A DNA stretch of 64,000 nt from CAZHAX01 sp964530325 (GCA_964530325.1 CAZHAX010000007.1:1-64000); one strand, 5' to 3'; counted from the stretch's first letter, positions 34,711-43,127 are shown. A program made the numbers and translations. Notes: generated by a model from the sequence alone, not told the origin.

Positions 34711-35016
34711 TTGAGCTACTTCCGCGACGCAGAAGTGGAGTTCGAAGGGTGTACCTTCCGATTCTCCGCCGAGGAGGGAAGGGAGATGGAGCTCGGGAGC
34801 AACTACTGGCATGGCCCCGGCGACCCGTCCTCCTGGCTCGGGGTGGACGTGTTCCTGGCAGCGCGGGAGAGGGTCGAGGGGGCGCCGGACCAGGTCGCGC
34901 TGGAGCTGGCCGCGAAGGCCCTGGGCATGTCTATCCCGGACCTCTGCGACCTGATCGAGTGGCACGAGAACTACATGCGCTGGCACGACGGCGATCCGGG
35001 CTACCACGTCCTGTAA
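34711..35016 (+). CDS. Small hypothetical protein
   Basis: A 101-residue protein read from TTG 34711 (LSYFRDAEVEFEGCTFRF). It has a Trp-rich ELGSNYWHGPGDPSSWLGVD and a helical ALGMSIPDLCDLIEWHENYM. The frame upstream of 34711 is Arg/Ser-rich and improbable, so the start is likely here although the ribosome binding site is weak. No family recognised; composition is protein-like. Confidence 0.5.
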   Translation: MSYFRDAEVEFEGCTFRFSAEEGREMELGSNYWHGPGDPSSWLGVDVFLAARERVEGAPDQVALELAAKALGMSIPDLCDLIEWHENYMRWHDGDPGYHVL

Positions 35017-35052
35017 GGAGTCTGGACTCGCTCAGTCGGCAGGGGGCCGGTT

Positions 35053-35313
35053 GTGGGTAGGAATGGAGAACCCGCGCCAGACGAGCTGGGCGGCGAAGAG
35101 ACTGAGCGCAGGCCGCCGTCCACTCCGCGGCGCTACCGTCGGCTTCTCGAGCGCGATCTGATACTAGGGGGATTTGCGATCCTGTTCGTCGTCGGCGGCG
35201 GACTTGTCTGGCTGCTGTACGGCAGCGGGGCGTTCGCCGGCACATGGCTGTGCCTTGGTGCTGGGGCTGTCATGCTCGCCGTCCTCGTTGTGGTGTTCAG
35301 GCGAGCGGGCTAG
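35053..35313 (+). CDS. Small two-helix membrane protein
   Basis: An 86-residue protein with a GTG start, a hydrophilic N-terminus (residues 1-35, rich in Arg, Pro and Glu) and two membrane helices, at about 36-56 (LILGGFAILFVVGGGLVWLL) and 63-82. It resembles short membrane proteins often found in bacteria. No function can be proposed. It lies 36 nt after the previous gene and 35 nt before the ferredoxin gene. Confidence 0.6.
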   Translation: MGRNGEPAPDELGGEETERRPPSTPRRYRRLLERDLILGGFAILFVVGGGLVWLLYGSGAFAGTWLCLGAGAVMLAVLVVVFRRAG

Positions 35314-35348
35314 CTGGCATGACTGCCGGGGCGGTGGAGGGCGATTGT

Positions 35349-36323
35349 ATGGCTAGTGGGGAAGGGCAAGGGGCGGACAAGGGCTCGGGCAATTCGTCGC
35401 TCATGCGGCACTCGGTGCGGGCATTCACACGCGAGGCGCGGCGCACGCCTGGCTTCACTCTCTTTGACTGGCTGCACGGCTACGTCTACGCGCGCTGGCC
35501 CTATCTCTACATAGGCATTGGCACGGGCGAGCACGCTATAGGCCGGCTTTTCGCACCCCTCGTCCGGGCGGTATCCCGCCTACTGCCGTCCAGCCGCGGC
35601 GGCGAGGGGGAGCGCCGTCCGAACGGTCTGGCGGAAGGCTACCACGGGAAGGTCGTCCGGCCGGAGGCGGCCCGGCAGCTGGTGACCGTAGAGGAGGATA
35701 TCGAGCTCCGGGATCTGGAGCAGGTCGTCCCCTACGGCAAGGCGCGTGATATCGTCCTGCGCCACCCGGATCATGTCGTCGTACTGGATTGCCCCTGCCG
35801 CTCCGCGCGCTCCAATCCCTGCCTGCCGCTCGATGTCTGCCTGATAATCGGCGAGCCCTTCGCCAGCCTGGTTGCGGAACACCATCCGCGCCGCTCCCGC
35901 TGGATCAGCCAGGAACAGGCGGTGGAGATCCTGAGAGCGGAACACGAGCGAGGGCATGTCCACCACGCCTTCTTCAAAGACGCGATGCTCAACCGCTTCT
36001 ACGCCATCTGCAACTGCTGTTCCTGCTGCTGCGGAGCGATGGAGGCCCGGCGGCACGGCACGCCCATGCTGGCATCGTCCGGCTACGTAGCGCAAGCGGA
36101 TGCCGATCTGTGCGTTGGCTGCGGCGTCTGTGTGGACCTGTGCCAGTTCGGGGCGCTGGCGCTGGTTGGCGACACCGTTGCCCTTGACTACGATGCCTGC
36201 ATGGGTTGCGGCGTCTGCGTCTCCGCCTGCAAGCAGGGCGCGCTCTCCCTGCTGCGCGATCCGGGGAAGGGGGAGCCGCTGGAGATCGAGGAGCTTCGGT
36301 GCGGCCAGCTATCCACCTGGTGA
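35349..36323 (+). CDS. 4Fe-4S ferredoxin-type protein
   Basis: A 324-residue cytoplasmic protein. The C-terminus has two 4Fe-4S motifs, CVGCGVCVDLCQF and CMGCGVCVSACKQ. Two more Cys groups occur in the centre, CPCRSARSNPCLPLDVC and CNCCSCCCG, which could hold further clusters or zinc. Together they suggest an electron-transfer or flavoenzyme-partner protein, as seen in a family of multi-cluster ferredoxins found next to methyltransferase or reductase genes. Residues 20-110 have a hydrophobic patch that might contact the membrane. The ATG at 35349 is preceded by GGAGGG; ATG 35319 is an alternative. Confidence 0.8.
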   Translation: MASGEGQGADKGSGNSSLMRHSVRAFTREARRTPGFTLFDWLHGYVYARWPYLYIGIGTGEHAIGRLFAPLVRAVSRLLPSSRGGEGERRPNGLAEGYHGKVVRPEAARQLVTVEEDIELRDLEQVVPYGKARDIVLRHPDHVVVLDCPCRSARSNPCLPLDVCLIIGEPFASLVAEHHPRRSRWISQEQAVEILRAEHERGHVHHAFFKDAMLNRFYAICNCCSCCCGAMEARRHGTPMLASSGYVAQADADLCVGCGVCVDLCQFGALALVGDTVALDYDACMGCGVCVSACKQGALSLLRDPGKGEPLEIEELRCGQLSTW

Positions 36324-36490
36324 ACGAAAGCCGCGCTGACGCCACCTACGCGGGCTGAGCCCAGCCGGCGGCCGCCTGGAAGCCAGGCACCTGTTCCACT
36401 TGACATTGCCTCGGGTTTGTGAGAGACTGGAAACGCAGGCGAGCGGAATCCAGGAAGGGACACGCGTCCCGGAGGCACGCAGGAGAACCG

Positions 36491-37147
36491 ATGAGCCAGA
36501 AGATAGAGTTCACCAGCAACTACGAGGATCAGAGCACTGACCAGGGGTTTCAATTCGAGTTCCGCTGCGGTCGCTGCGGTACTGGCTACCGGAGTCGTTT
36601 CCAGCCCTCTGCGATTGGCAGGGTCTCGACCGCGCTGGATGCGGCGGGAAGCTTGCTCGGCGGAGTGTTCGGACGCGCAGCCGATCTCGGCGAACGAGCG
36701 CGGTCCGTGAGCTGGGAGAAGGCTCACGACGACGCCTTCATCAAGGCGGTTGAGGAGCTGAGGCCGGAGTTCATCCAGTGCCCCCGCTGCTCGGGCTGGG
36801 TCTGCCGCAAGAGCTGCTGGAACACCCAGAAAGGCCTGTGCAAGGAATGCGCTCCGGACCTGGGGGTGGAGATGGCCGCCGCCCAGGCCAGCCGGACCGT
36901 GGAAGAGATCTGGGCCCACTCCAAGATGGCCGAGAAGGACCGGGCGATGCTGAAGGAGGAGAGCTGGCGGGAGGGTGCGCGGGCCACCTGCCCTAAGTGC
37001 AACGCCCCGCTGGCTGCCAAGGTGAAGTTCTGCCCGGAGTGCGGCGCGGCTATCGGCGGCAATAGGCACTGCACCGAGTGCGGGGCGGAGCTTGCGGAGG
37101 GTGCCAAGTTCTGCGGAGACTGCGGGGCTCCGACGAGCGACTCGTGA
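36491..37147 (+). CDS. Zinc-ribbon protein with several Cys-x-x-Cys modules
   Basis: A 218-residue protein with CGRCG near residue 26 and CPRCSGWVCRKSCW near residue 97 in its first half. A C-terminal double zinc-ribbon repeat (CPKCNAP...CPECGAA and CTECGAE...CGDCGAP) occupies residues about 168-213. The central region is helical (EKAHDDAFIKAVEEL). Such DZANK-type ribbons mediate nucleic-acid or protein contacts. Start ATG 36491 is supported by GGAG upstream. Partner unknown. Confidence 0.75.
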   Translation: MSQKIEFTSNYEDQSTDQGFQFEFRCGRCGTGYRSRFQPSAIGRVSTALDAAGSLLGGVFGRAADLGERARSVSWEKAHDDAFIKAVEELRPEFIQCPRCSGWVCRKSCWNTQKGLCKECAPDLGVEMAAAQASRTVEEIWAHSKMAEKDRAMLKEESWREGARATCPKCNAPLAAKVKFCPECGAAIGGNRHCTECGAELAEGAKFCGDCGAPTSDS

Positions 37148-37293
37148 TGGCGACGGCCCACAAGGTGGCCGGCCCGCAGCGGACGCTCCTGCGGCTATCG
37201 AAGAAGAAGAGGCTCTGGCGGGGCCGGCCGAGAAGCTGCCGCCGGCCCCGGCGTCTGCTGGCGCTCACCGCGCCCGCCCTCTGCCGCTTCAGC

Positions 37294-37527
37294 CTAGCGC
37301 GTCAGCCGCAGGTAGATCATGGCTGCGGCTTTCGCAACCGCCATCGCCGTCAGGATGATCAGCAGATCCCAGCGCAGGTGATGGTTGGCCAGGAGTTCGT
37401 ATTCGAACCAGCCCGCCATGAGGACCGCGCCCACGATCATCGAAAGGCGAGTGGAGCGGTATCTGTGCTCGATGAACCGCTCATCAGGCTTGAACAGTCC
37501 GGCCAACGCGGCGATCATTGCTTCCAT
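37294..37527 (-). CDS. Small two-helix membrane protein paired with the XRE regulator
   Basis: A 77-residue protein. An N-terminal amphipathic stretch (MEAMIAALAGLFKPDERFIE) is followed by two helices, LSMIVGAVLMAGWFEYELL and LLIILTAMAVAKAAAMIYL. It starts 2 nt after the stop of the XRE gene, and its ribosome binding site (GAGGAGG) lies in that gene's last codons, so the pair is clearly one operon. This layout (small XRE regulator followed by a short membrane protein) is frequent in Chloroflexota and Firmicutes, with unknown function. Confidence 0.75.
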   Translation of the reverse strand: MEAMIAALAGLFKPDERFIEHRYRSTRLSMIVGAVLMAGWFEYELLANHHLRWDLLIILTAMAVAKAAAMIYLRLTR

Positions 37528-37529
37528 TC

Positions 37530-37748
37530 CTATAGTTCCTCCTCCAGTTCGAATAGCTCATCTGTGGGGCTGCCGAACAGCCGGGCGAAGCTGAGAGCCA
37601 GGGCAAGGCTGGGAGTGTATCGCCCTCGCTCGATCGAGTTGATGCTCTGGCGCGACACGCCGACCGCATCGGCAAGCTCCTGCTGAGACAGGCCCGCGCG
37701 CAGCCGGTGTTCCCGCACCTCGTTCGTCACTCTGCTCTTCACGTTCAT
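37530..37748 (-). CDS. XRE-family transcriptional regulator
   Basis: A 72-residue protein with one helix-turn-helix domain: VREHRLRAGLSQQELADA followed by the recognition helix region VGVSRQSINSIERGRYTPSL. It is a stand-alone DNA-binding domain with no ligand domain. The translation start ATG 37748 has the strong site TTTGGGGGAG. A perfect sigma70 promoter (37778-37806) and two 19-bp direct repeats lie just upstream, so self-repression through those repeats is probable. Confidence 0.88.
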   Translation of the reverse strand: MNVKSRVTNEVREHRLRAGLSQQELADAVGVSRQSINSIERGRYTPSLALALSFARLFGSPTDELFELEEEL

Positions 37749-37760
37749 CTCCCCCAAACG

Positions 37761-37819
37761 TGTCAAGTCCGCTTTACATTGTACTATGGAACGCGGCATT
37801 TGTCAAGTCAGCTTTACAT
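37761..37819 (-). promoter_or_regulatory. Two 19-bp direct repeats, likely XRE operator
   Basis: TGTCAAGTCCGCTTTACAT at 37761-37779 and TGTCAAGTCAGCTTTACAT at 37801-37819 differ at one base and are 40 bp apart, close to four DNA turns. On the minus strand the second copy contains the -35 TTGACA and the first lies just after the -10, so binding of the regulator at both would cover the promoter. Each copy has weak dyad character (AAAGC/TTTAC). Confidence 0.75.
37778..37806 (-). promoter_or_regulatory. Consensus sigma70 promoter of the XRE operon
   Basis: On the minus strand TTGACA (37801-37806), a 17-nt spacer and TACAAT (37778-37783). This is a near-perfect housekeeping promoter. Predicted start near 37771, about 23 nt before ATG 37748. 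Confidence 0.75.
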
Positions 37820-37893
37820 GTGTGGCAGGGAGTGCAATAGGGGGCGCTGCGAAAGGTGAGCGCAGGCTGGTCCATATGAGCCGTGCCATCCGC

Positions 37894-37922
37894 TTGCCCC
37901 GGGCGGCGGTGTGGGGTAGACT
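37894..37922 (+). promoter_or_regulatory. Promoter of the oxidoreductase gene
   Basis: TTGCCC (37894-37899), a 17-nt spacer and TAGACT (37917-37922), the same shape as the GH94 promoter. The gene starts at 37962 after GGGAGG, giving a leader of about 33 nt. Confidence 0.5.
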
Positions 37923-37961
37923 GAGGCCGGTCAGTCTCGGTGCCAGTTGTGGGAGGCTCTG

Positions 37962-38948
37962 ATGGCGGGAAGGCCTTTTCGTTGGGGAATCATCGGTCCT
38001 GGCAAGATAGCTCACCGCTTTGCCCAGGCTTTGGAGGTGGTGGAAGATGGGGTGCTGCACGCAGTAGCCAGCCGCAGTGCCGAGCGGGCCTGTGCCTTCG
38101 CCGCGGAGTACGGGGCGGAATGGGTCTACGGCTCGTACAGCGAGCTGGCGGCAGACAAAGAGGTTGACGCCATCTACATTGCCACTCCGCACCGCTTCCA
38201 TCACCAGAACGCGCTGGAGTGCCTCAGCAGCGGCAAGCCCGTTCTCTGCGAGAAGCCCCTGACTGTGAACGCGGCCGAGGCCGGCGATCTGATCAGGACC
38301 GCCCGATTGAACGGCCTGTTCCTGATGGAGGCCCTGTGGACGCGCTGCCTGCCGCTCTACGATCAGGTGCAGGAGTGGCTGGAAGAGGGGCGCATCGGCG
38401 ACCTGAAGCTGTGCACCTCCACCTTCTGCTTCCGACCACCATCCGATCCCCAGCATCGCACCTGGAACCACGAACTGGCGGGCGGTGCCCTGCTGGATAT
38501 CGGCATATACAACATCGCCGTCTCCCAGTGGGCCTACGGCGCCAACCCGCTCTCGTTCGACGCCCACGGCTGGATCAGCGAGACGAGCGTCGACGGGCTT
38601 ACCGCCGCTACGCTGGTCTATGAGAACGATCGGCTCTCCCAGTTCACGTGCAGCTTCCTGCTGGACGGGCTGAATGATTTCACCATCTACGGCACCGAGG
38701 GGCGGATCCGCATCCACCCCGGCTTCTGGCAGGCGACCGAGGCGACGCTTGTCACGGGCGAGAAGGAGCGCACTGTCGCCAGGCCGTTTCGACGGAATGG
38801 GTTCGAGTACGAGATAGAAGAGGCGATGCGCTGCATTCGGGAAGGACGTATCGAGAGTGAGCGGATGACTCACGCCCATACGCTGGCCAACATGCAGTTG
38901 ATGGACGGCATCCGTGCCCGCATCGGCCTGCAGTACTCATTCGAGTAG
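37962..38948 (+). CDS. Gfo/Idh/MocA-family oxidoreductase
   Basis: A 328-residue NAD(P)-dependent enzyme. The Rossmann motif near the N-terminus is WGIIGPGKIAHRF; AIYIATPHRFHHQNALECL and GKPVLCEKPLTVN carry the conserved Glu-Lys-Pro of the family, and the C-terminal sheet domain holds GGALLDIGIYNI. It probably oxidises or reduces a sugar, sugar alcohol or dihydrodiol; MEALWTRCLPLY near residue 120 resembles the dihydrodiol-dehydrogenase branch. Start ATG 37962 has GGGAGG 7 nt upstream. No obvious catabolic neighbour. Confidence 0.88.
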   Translation: MAGRPFRWGIIGPGKIAHRFAQALEVVEDGVLHAVASRSAERACAFAAEYGAEWVYGSYSELAADKEVDAIYIATPHRFHHQNALECLSSGKPVLCEKPLTVNAAEAGDLIRTARLNGLFLMEALWTRCLPLYDQVQEWLEEGRIGDLKLCTSTFCFRPPSDPQHRTWNHELAGGALLDIGIYNIAVSQWAYGANPLSFDAHGWISETSVDGLTAATLVYENDRLSQFTCSFLLDGLNDFTIYGTEGRIRIHPGFWQATEATLVTGEKERTVARPFRRNGFEYEIEEAMRCIREGRIESERMTHAHTLANMQLMDGIRARIGLQYSFE

Positions 38949-39167
38949 CGGCTGAGCTGCAAACGAACACGAGGGACGTCCCGCCCGGTGGGGCGCCTGT
39001 GGGCGAGAGCCCTCTGCTTGTGGATCTCATCTGAGCACCAGCCGGAGGCGACGGTGGGGCGAGTAGAGCTCGGCAGCACAGGGGTCGATGTGAGCGCCCC
39101 CTTGCCTGGGCACCAACCACTTCGGCAGCACCAGCTCTGAGCAGGAAGCCTCCCTTGGCACGCGCAC

Positions 39168-39196
39168 TTGCTGACCTGGTCACCGTGCGGTATACT
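39168..39196 (+). promoter_or_regulatory. Promoter of the SGNH hydrolase gene
   Basis: TTGCTG (39168-39173), a 17-nt spacer and TATACT (39191-39196). ATG 39214 follows by about 10 nt from the predicted start, so the message is nearly leaderless. Confidence 0.5.
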
Positions 39197-39213
39197 CCGC
39201 CGCACGAGTCTCA

Positions 39214-40332
39214 ATGAGCGTCCGGGATCGGATCAGATACGTCCTGAGCAGTACGCTGCTGGTTCTCTTTGGCCTTTCCTTGGGCCTCGCCATCGCCGAG
39301 GTCGTACTGGCGATTGTCCCTCTGGAGAATCGCTTCACCCTGGCCAGGCTGATGGAGGGGCTGTACGAGCCGGATGCTGACTTCCTGCTGCGCATCAGGC
39401 CGAACGTTGACGAGAGGATCTACGGCCATCCTGAGTTCAGCTTCACGGTGCACACCAACGAGGATGGGCTGCGGGACGACCCCCTCGTCGGCAGCTGCGA
39501 TATCGCTGCTGTTGGAGACTCGTTCACCTTCGGGTTCGGCGTAGAGGAGCAGGCTAGCTGGCCGGCGCGGCTTGAGGGCATCAGCGGTGTCTGCGTGGCC
39601 AACCTCGGCTGGGTAGGGTGGAACTCATACGTCTACCCTGAGGCGATCAGGCGGTATGCGGTGCCGCTGCAGGCGCGAATCTGGGTCTGGGCCTTCTTTG
39701 GCAACGATCTGCCGGAGAGCGCAGCTGCTGAGGAGTACCTGGCCAGCGGCGAGGCCGACTACAGGGCCTGGGTCCTCCAAGGTCGCATCCCCATGGACGC
39801 CCCTCCCTTCCCCGTCAACCTGCGGACCGTACAGCTCCTTGCTTCCCTGGTCGATCCGGAGCTGCTGCTTCTGCCCGGCTCGGGGGATAGGGTCTTCGAT
39901 GACGGCGAGCTGCGGATGCGCTGTGGCACGTATGCCTGGGAGGCGACCGATCCGGCGCAGCCGGAGGTGCAGCGAGGTTGGGATCTGACTGAGGCGGCGC
40001 TGATTGAGGCTAGCGAGTTGGCGCAGATGCACAATGCCACACTTGTGGTGCTCTTCGTGCCCAACCGCGAGCACGTCTACTGGGATCGGATAGCCGGCCT
40101 GATGGGGGACGTCGACGTCCAGCAGCTAGACGACGTTGAGACGCGGCTCGCTGCCATCTGCGAGGCTCAGGAGATCGAGTACCTCAGTCTCCTGCCCGGC
40201 TTCCAGTCACGCGCCTCGTCCGGGCAGATGCTCTACTTCCCGCAGGATGGGCACTGGAACGAGGAGGGGCACGACCTGGCCGCAAGGCTGGTGTACGATT
40301 TCCTGCTGGAGCGAGGGCTGCTTCACGAATAG
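39214..40332 (+). CDS. Membrane-anchored SGNH/GDSL-like hydrolase
   Basis: A 372-residue protein with an N-terminal membrane segment (residues 12-33). The SGNH block I is AAVGDSFTFGFGV with nucleophile Ser103; the oxyanion Asn is in WAFFGNDLPES near 180; and the C-terminal Asp345-Gly-His347 is in FPQDGHWNEEGHDL, as in alginate/peptidoglycan O-acetyltransferase relatives. The HTNEDGLRDDP segment near residue 80 is a family marker. The likely role is adding or removing acyl groups on a surface glycan. It faces the carbamoyltransferase cassette tail to tail (38 nt apart), an arrangement I associate with such cassettes. Confidence 0.8.
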   Translation: MSVRDRIRYVLSSTLLVLFGLSLGLAIAEVVLAIVPLENRFTLARLMEGLYEPDADFLLRIRPNVDERIYGHPEFSFTVHTNEDGLRDDPLVGSCDIAAVGDSFTFGFGVEEQASWPARLEGISGVCVANLGWVGWNSYVYPEAIRRYAVPLQARIWVWAFFGNDLPESAAAEEYLASGEADYRAWVLQGRIPMDAPPFPVNLRTVQLLASLVDPELLLLPGSGDRVFDDGELRMRCGTYAWEATDPAQPEVQRGWDLTEAALIEASELAQMHNATLVVLFVPNREHVYWDRIAGLMGDVDVQQLDDVETRLAAICEAQEIEYLSLLPGFQSRASSGQMLYFPQDGHWNEEGHDLAARLVYDFLLERGLLHE

Positions 40333-40370
40333 GAGCGGCGCCGACGGAATGGCTGCTTAGGCGGCTGCTG

Positions 40371-42158
40371 CTATGGCTTGCGGATCAGGCAGTTCTCCAA
40401 GGCCAGTGTGTCGATACCACTCCTGGCGAATGTGCCGTAGGCATCTGCTGGCGACGCCGCGATCGGTTCCCCACGCAGGTTGAACGAGGTGTTCAGCAGC
40501 ACCGGAACACCTGTCCGTTCTGCGAAACGCTCTACGAGACGGTAGTAGCGGGGGTTGCGTTCTCGGGCGACCGTCTGTACGCGGCTGGTCCCGCCCACGT
40601 GGGTTACGGCCGGTATAGCCGCCTGCTTCTGCTCGTGCACCGGGCAGACGAGCAGCATGTGGCGGGCGGCGTGCTGGCGTTCCGGGTGCTCCAGCTCGAA
40701 GTACTCGCTGCATCGCTCTTCCAGGACGACGGGAGCGAAGGGCCTGAACGGCTCGCGGAATTTCACCTTGGAGTTGACCATCTCCTTCATCTCCGCATGC
40801 CTCGGGTCGGCCAGTATGCTGCGGTTGCCTAGCGCCCTCGGGCCCCATTCGAACCTCCCCTGGAACAGCCCGACTACCTTGCCGGCCAGCAGGTCACCGG
40901 CCAGCTCAGCCAGTAGCCTCTCCTCGTCCGGCACGTACGCGTAAGCGATTCCACTCGCCTCCAGGTACTCCCGCGCAGCGCCGTCCCTGTATCCCTCACC
41001 CCAGTAGGTATGCTCGAGCACGAAGCGGCGTGGCTGGCGGAGCCACACGTGGTAGGCGTAAAGTGCGGCGCCAAGCGCCGCTCCGGAGTCGCCAGCCGCC
41101 GGCTGGATGAACAGCTCCTCGAATGGCGTTTCGCGCAACAGTCGGCCGTTGGCGGAGCTATTCAGAGCCACGCCCCCGGCCAGGCAGAGGCGCGGCGAGC
41201 CTGTGTCCGCGTGCAGCCGGTTTGCGAGGCTCAGCAGCGTCTCTTCAGTAACGCGCTGGATACTCGCCGCCACGTCGGCGTAGTGCTTGCTTGCCGCGGC
41301 GACCGGATCGGACCGATCGAGCTGGCTTCCATCGAGCGGTGGCTCCTTGAATGGGGAGTCGGGCCGCCGAGGTTCGCCGAAGAGCTTCACCAACTTCTGG
41401 CTGAAGCTTCTCTCCGCCGAGTAGTGGTACGTGAAGTAGTCCATGTTCAGCCAGAAGCTACCGTCCTGCTGCACCTGAACGATCTCGTCATAGATCTCAT
41501 CCACGTACCGGGGCTGGCCATAGGGAGCCATCCCCATTACCTTGTACTCACCGTTATTCACCTTGAATCCAAGGAACGCGGTGAAGGCGGAGTACAGCAG
41601 GCCAAGAGAGTGCGGGAACCGTTGCTCGCGGTCTATTGTGATCTCATTGAGGTTACCGTCGCTCCAGCTCGCTTTGCCGTGCCCGAGAGTCGTCGTCGTC
41701 CACTCGCCCACGCCGTCCACCGTCAAAATGGCGGCCTCCTCGTACGGAGAGCAGAAGAAGGCGCTCGCTGCATGGGCCATGTGGTGGTCTGTGAAGAGTA
41801 CTCTATCCGGCGGGATCCCGGTTTCGCTGGCCAGGAGGGACTTGATCCACAGCTTCTCCTTGAACCAAACCGGCATTGCCTCTCCGAATGCCCTCCAGGA
41901 GCGGGGGAACGTGCTCAGGGCGGTCAAGAGGATTCGTTCGAACTTGACTAGAGGCTTCTCGTGGAAGACGACGTAGTCGAGCTCGTCGGCGCTGATGCCG
42001 GCCTGCTGCAGGCAGAATCGGATCGCCCGCCTGGGGAAGCCGCTGTCGTGCTTCACTCGAGAGAAACGCTCCTCCTCCGCGGCTGCCACCAGCATGCCAT
42101 CCTCCAGTAGCGCGGCCGCCGAGTCGTGGTAGAAGCAGGAGACGCCAAGGATGTACAT
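40371..42158 (-). CDS. Carbamoyltransferase (NodU/CmcH/TobZ family)
   Basis: A 595-residue enzyme. The N-terminal Kae1-like ATPase domain (about 1-370) begins ILGVSCFYHDSAAALLEDG and has the metal-binding DHHMAHAASAF near 125; SLGLLYSAFTAFLGF and LCLAGGVALNSSANG follow. The C-terminal YrdC-like domain carries GRFEWGPRALGNRSILADP. The family carbamoylates hydroxyl groups of antibiotics, nodulation factors or other small molecules using carbamoyl phosphate and ATP. The substrate here is unknown. It is the last gene of a three-gene minus-strand operon with two small membrane proteins. Confidence 0.93.
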   Translation of the reverse strand: MYILGVSCFYHDSAAALLEDGMLVAAAEEERFSRVKHDSGFPRRAIRFCLQQAGISADELDYVVFHEKPLVKFERILLTALSTFPRSWRAFGEAMPVWFKEKLWIKSLLASETGIPPDRVLFTDHHMAHAASAFFCSPYEEAAILTVDGVGEWTTTTLGHGKASWSDGNLNEITIDREQRFPHSLGLLYSAFTAFLGFKVNNGEYKVMGMAPYGQPRYVDEIYDEIVQVQQDGSFWLNMDYFTYHYSAERSFSQKLVKLFGEPRRPDSPFKEPPLDGSQLDRSDPVAAASKHYADVAASIQRVTEETLLSLANRLHADTGSPRLCLAGGVALNSSANGRLLRETPFEELFIQPAAGDSGAALGAALYAYHVWLRQPRRFVLEHTYWGEGYRDGAAREYLEASGIAYAYVPDEERLLAELAGDLLAGKVVGLFQGRFEWGPRALGNRSILADPRHAEMKEMVNSKVKFREPFRPFAPVVLEERCSEYFELEHPERQHAARHMLLVCPVHEQKQAAIPAVTHVGGTSRVQTVARERNPRYYRLVERFAERTGVPVLLNTSFNLRGEPIAASPADAYGTFARSGIDTLALENCLIRKP

Positions 42159-42162
42159 GTGG

Positions 42163-42675
42163 CTAGAACTGCCTCTCGCCGTACCCCAGCTCTCTATCGG
42201 CCCTGTCCCACGACGTCCAGAGCGCTCCCTCGGCCGGAGGCTTAAGGCGGAGGTGGTCGCTTGAGAGACGTGTCAGCACAGCGAATGGGGCGAAGGCGGT
42301 CAGGAAGAAGAGCCCCAGCCAGATCCTGCTCTGGTAGCCACCCATTGCCGCTGCAAACCGCCGCCAGGCCTCCCACGCCCTGCGCAGAGGATCGGCTGCG
42401 CTCCCCGCCTTCTGTCTGCGCAAGTCGGGATAGCGGGGGCGGCGGAGCGCGGTCAGGATCGCGCCGACGATCACGCCGACCCCCGCCCCGGCGCCGATCG
42501 CCGGCCACCTGCCGAGCACGTCGCGACTGGCCAGGCCAAGCGCCCAGACCACGATCACGGCGAGCAGGTCTGATACTGCTGGCGCCACCGCCTTGCCGTG
42601 GCCTGAGAGGACGGCGCCCGCCGAATAGGCGGCGAGCGCCACGAGGGGCAGGGCCAGGATGCTGATCAACTCCAT
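42163..42675 (-). CDS. SxtJ-like small membrane protein of the carbamoyltransferase cassette
   Basis: A 170-residue protein. The N-terminal half holds about three membrane helices (LALPLVALAAYSAGAVL, LLAVIVVWALGLA, AGAGVGVIVGAIL). The C-terminal half has AWRRFAAAMGGYQSRIWLGL, APFAVLTRLSSDHLRL and ELGYGERQF, which matches the short membrane protein usually encoded next to bacterial carbamoyltransferases (SxtJ-like). The start was set at ATG 42675 because GAGGGAG lies upstream; GTG 42687 is alternative. The stop is 4 nt before the carbamoyltransferase start. Confidence 0.65.
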   Translation of the reverse strand: MELISILALPLVALAAYSAGAVLSGHGKAVAPAVSDLLAVIVVWALGLASRDVLGRWPAIGAGAGVGVIVGAILTALRRPRYPDLRRQKAGSAADPLRRAWEAWRRFAAAMGGYQSRIWLGLFFLTAFAPFAVLTRLSSDHLRLKPPAEGALWTSWDRADRELGYGERQF

Positions 42676-42694
42676 TCTTGCCACCACTCCCTCT

Positions 42695-42874
42695 CTAGAA
42701 CAGGGAGTAGATGAACGGGGCGATTGCCGAGCCTTCTGCCAGGACGAGGACGCCGGTAAGCAGGAGCAGCATCAGAATCAGCGGTATGATCCACCACAGC
42801 CTGCGCTTCCACAAGAAGCTGAGGAGCTCTCCCACTATGCCCAACCGCTGCAGCAGCCTTTCTCTACGCTTCAC
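42695..42874 (-). CDS. DUF5989-like single-helix membrane peptide
   Basis: A 59-residue peptide read from GTG 42874, with AGGAG about 12 nt upstream. It has a basic N-terminus, LWKRRLWWIIPLILMLLLLT as the single membrane helix and the tail VLAEGSAIAPFIYSLF, the hallmark of the DUF5989 family found with carbamoyltransferases. It ends 19 nt before the SxtJ-like gene. Easily missed because of its size. Confidence 0.7.
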   Translation of the reverse strand: MKRRERLLQRLGIVGELLSFLWKRRLWWIIPLILMLLLLTGVLVLAEGSAIAPFIYSLF

Positions 42875-43127
42875 TCCGACCAGTTCTCCTGTCGCCGCAC
42901 TGTCTTGGGCAGAACAGCGGCGCCTGGCATGATAGCACGACTGCTGGCGGATCGCCAGTTCAGGCGCGGGCCTCAGCGCGTACTGAAGCGCGCTTGGGGC
43001 GACGAGCTTCGAGCTTCAGATGGGGATGGCCTGCCTTGCCGGGGCGGCCTGCCTGCTGTAGACTCTCCCGTAACGCGGACAGCTCGGGTTCGCAGACTGC
43101 GAGTGTGTCGATGCCCGGTCTCCCCCT

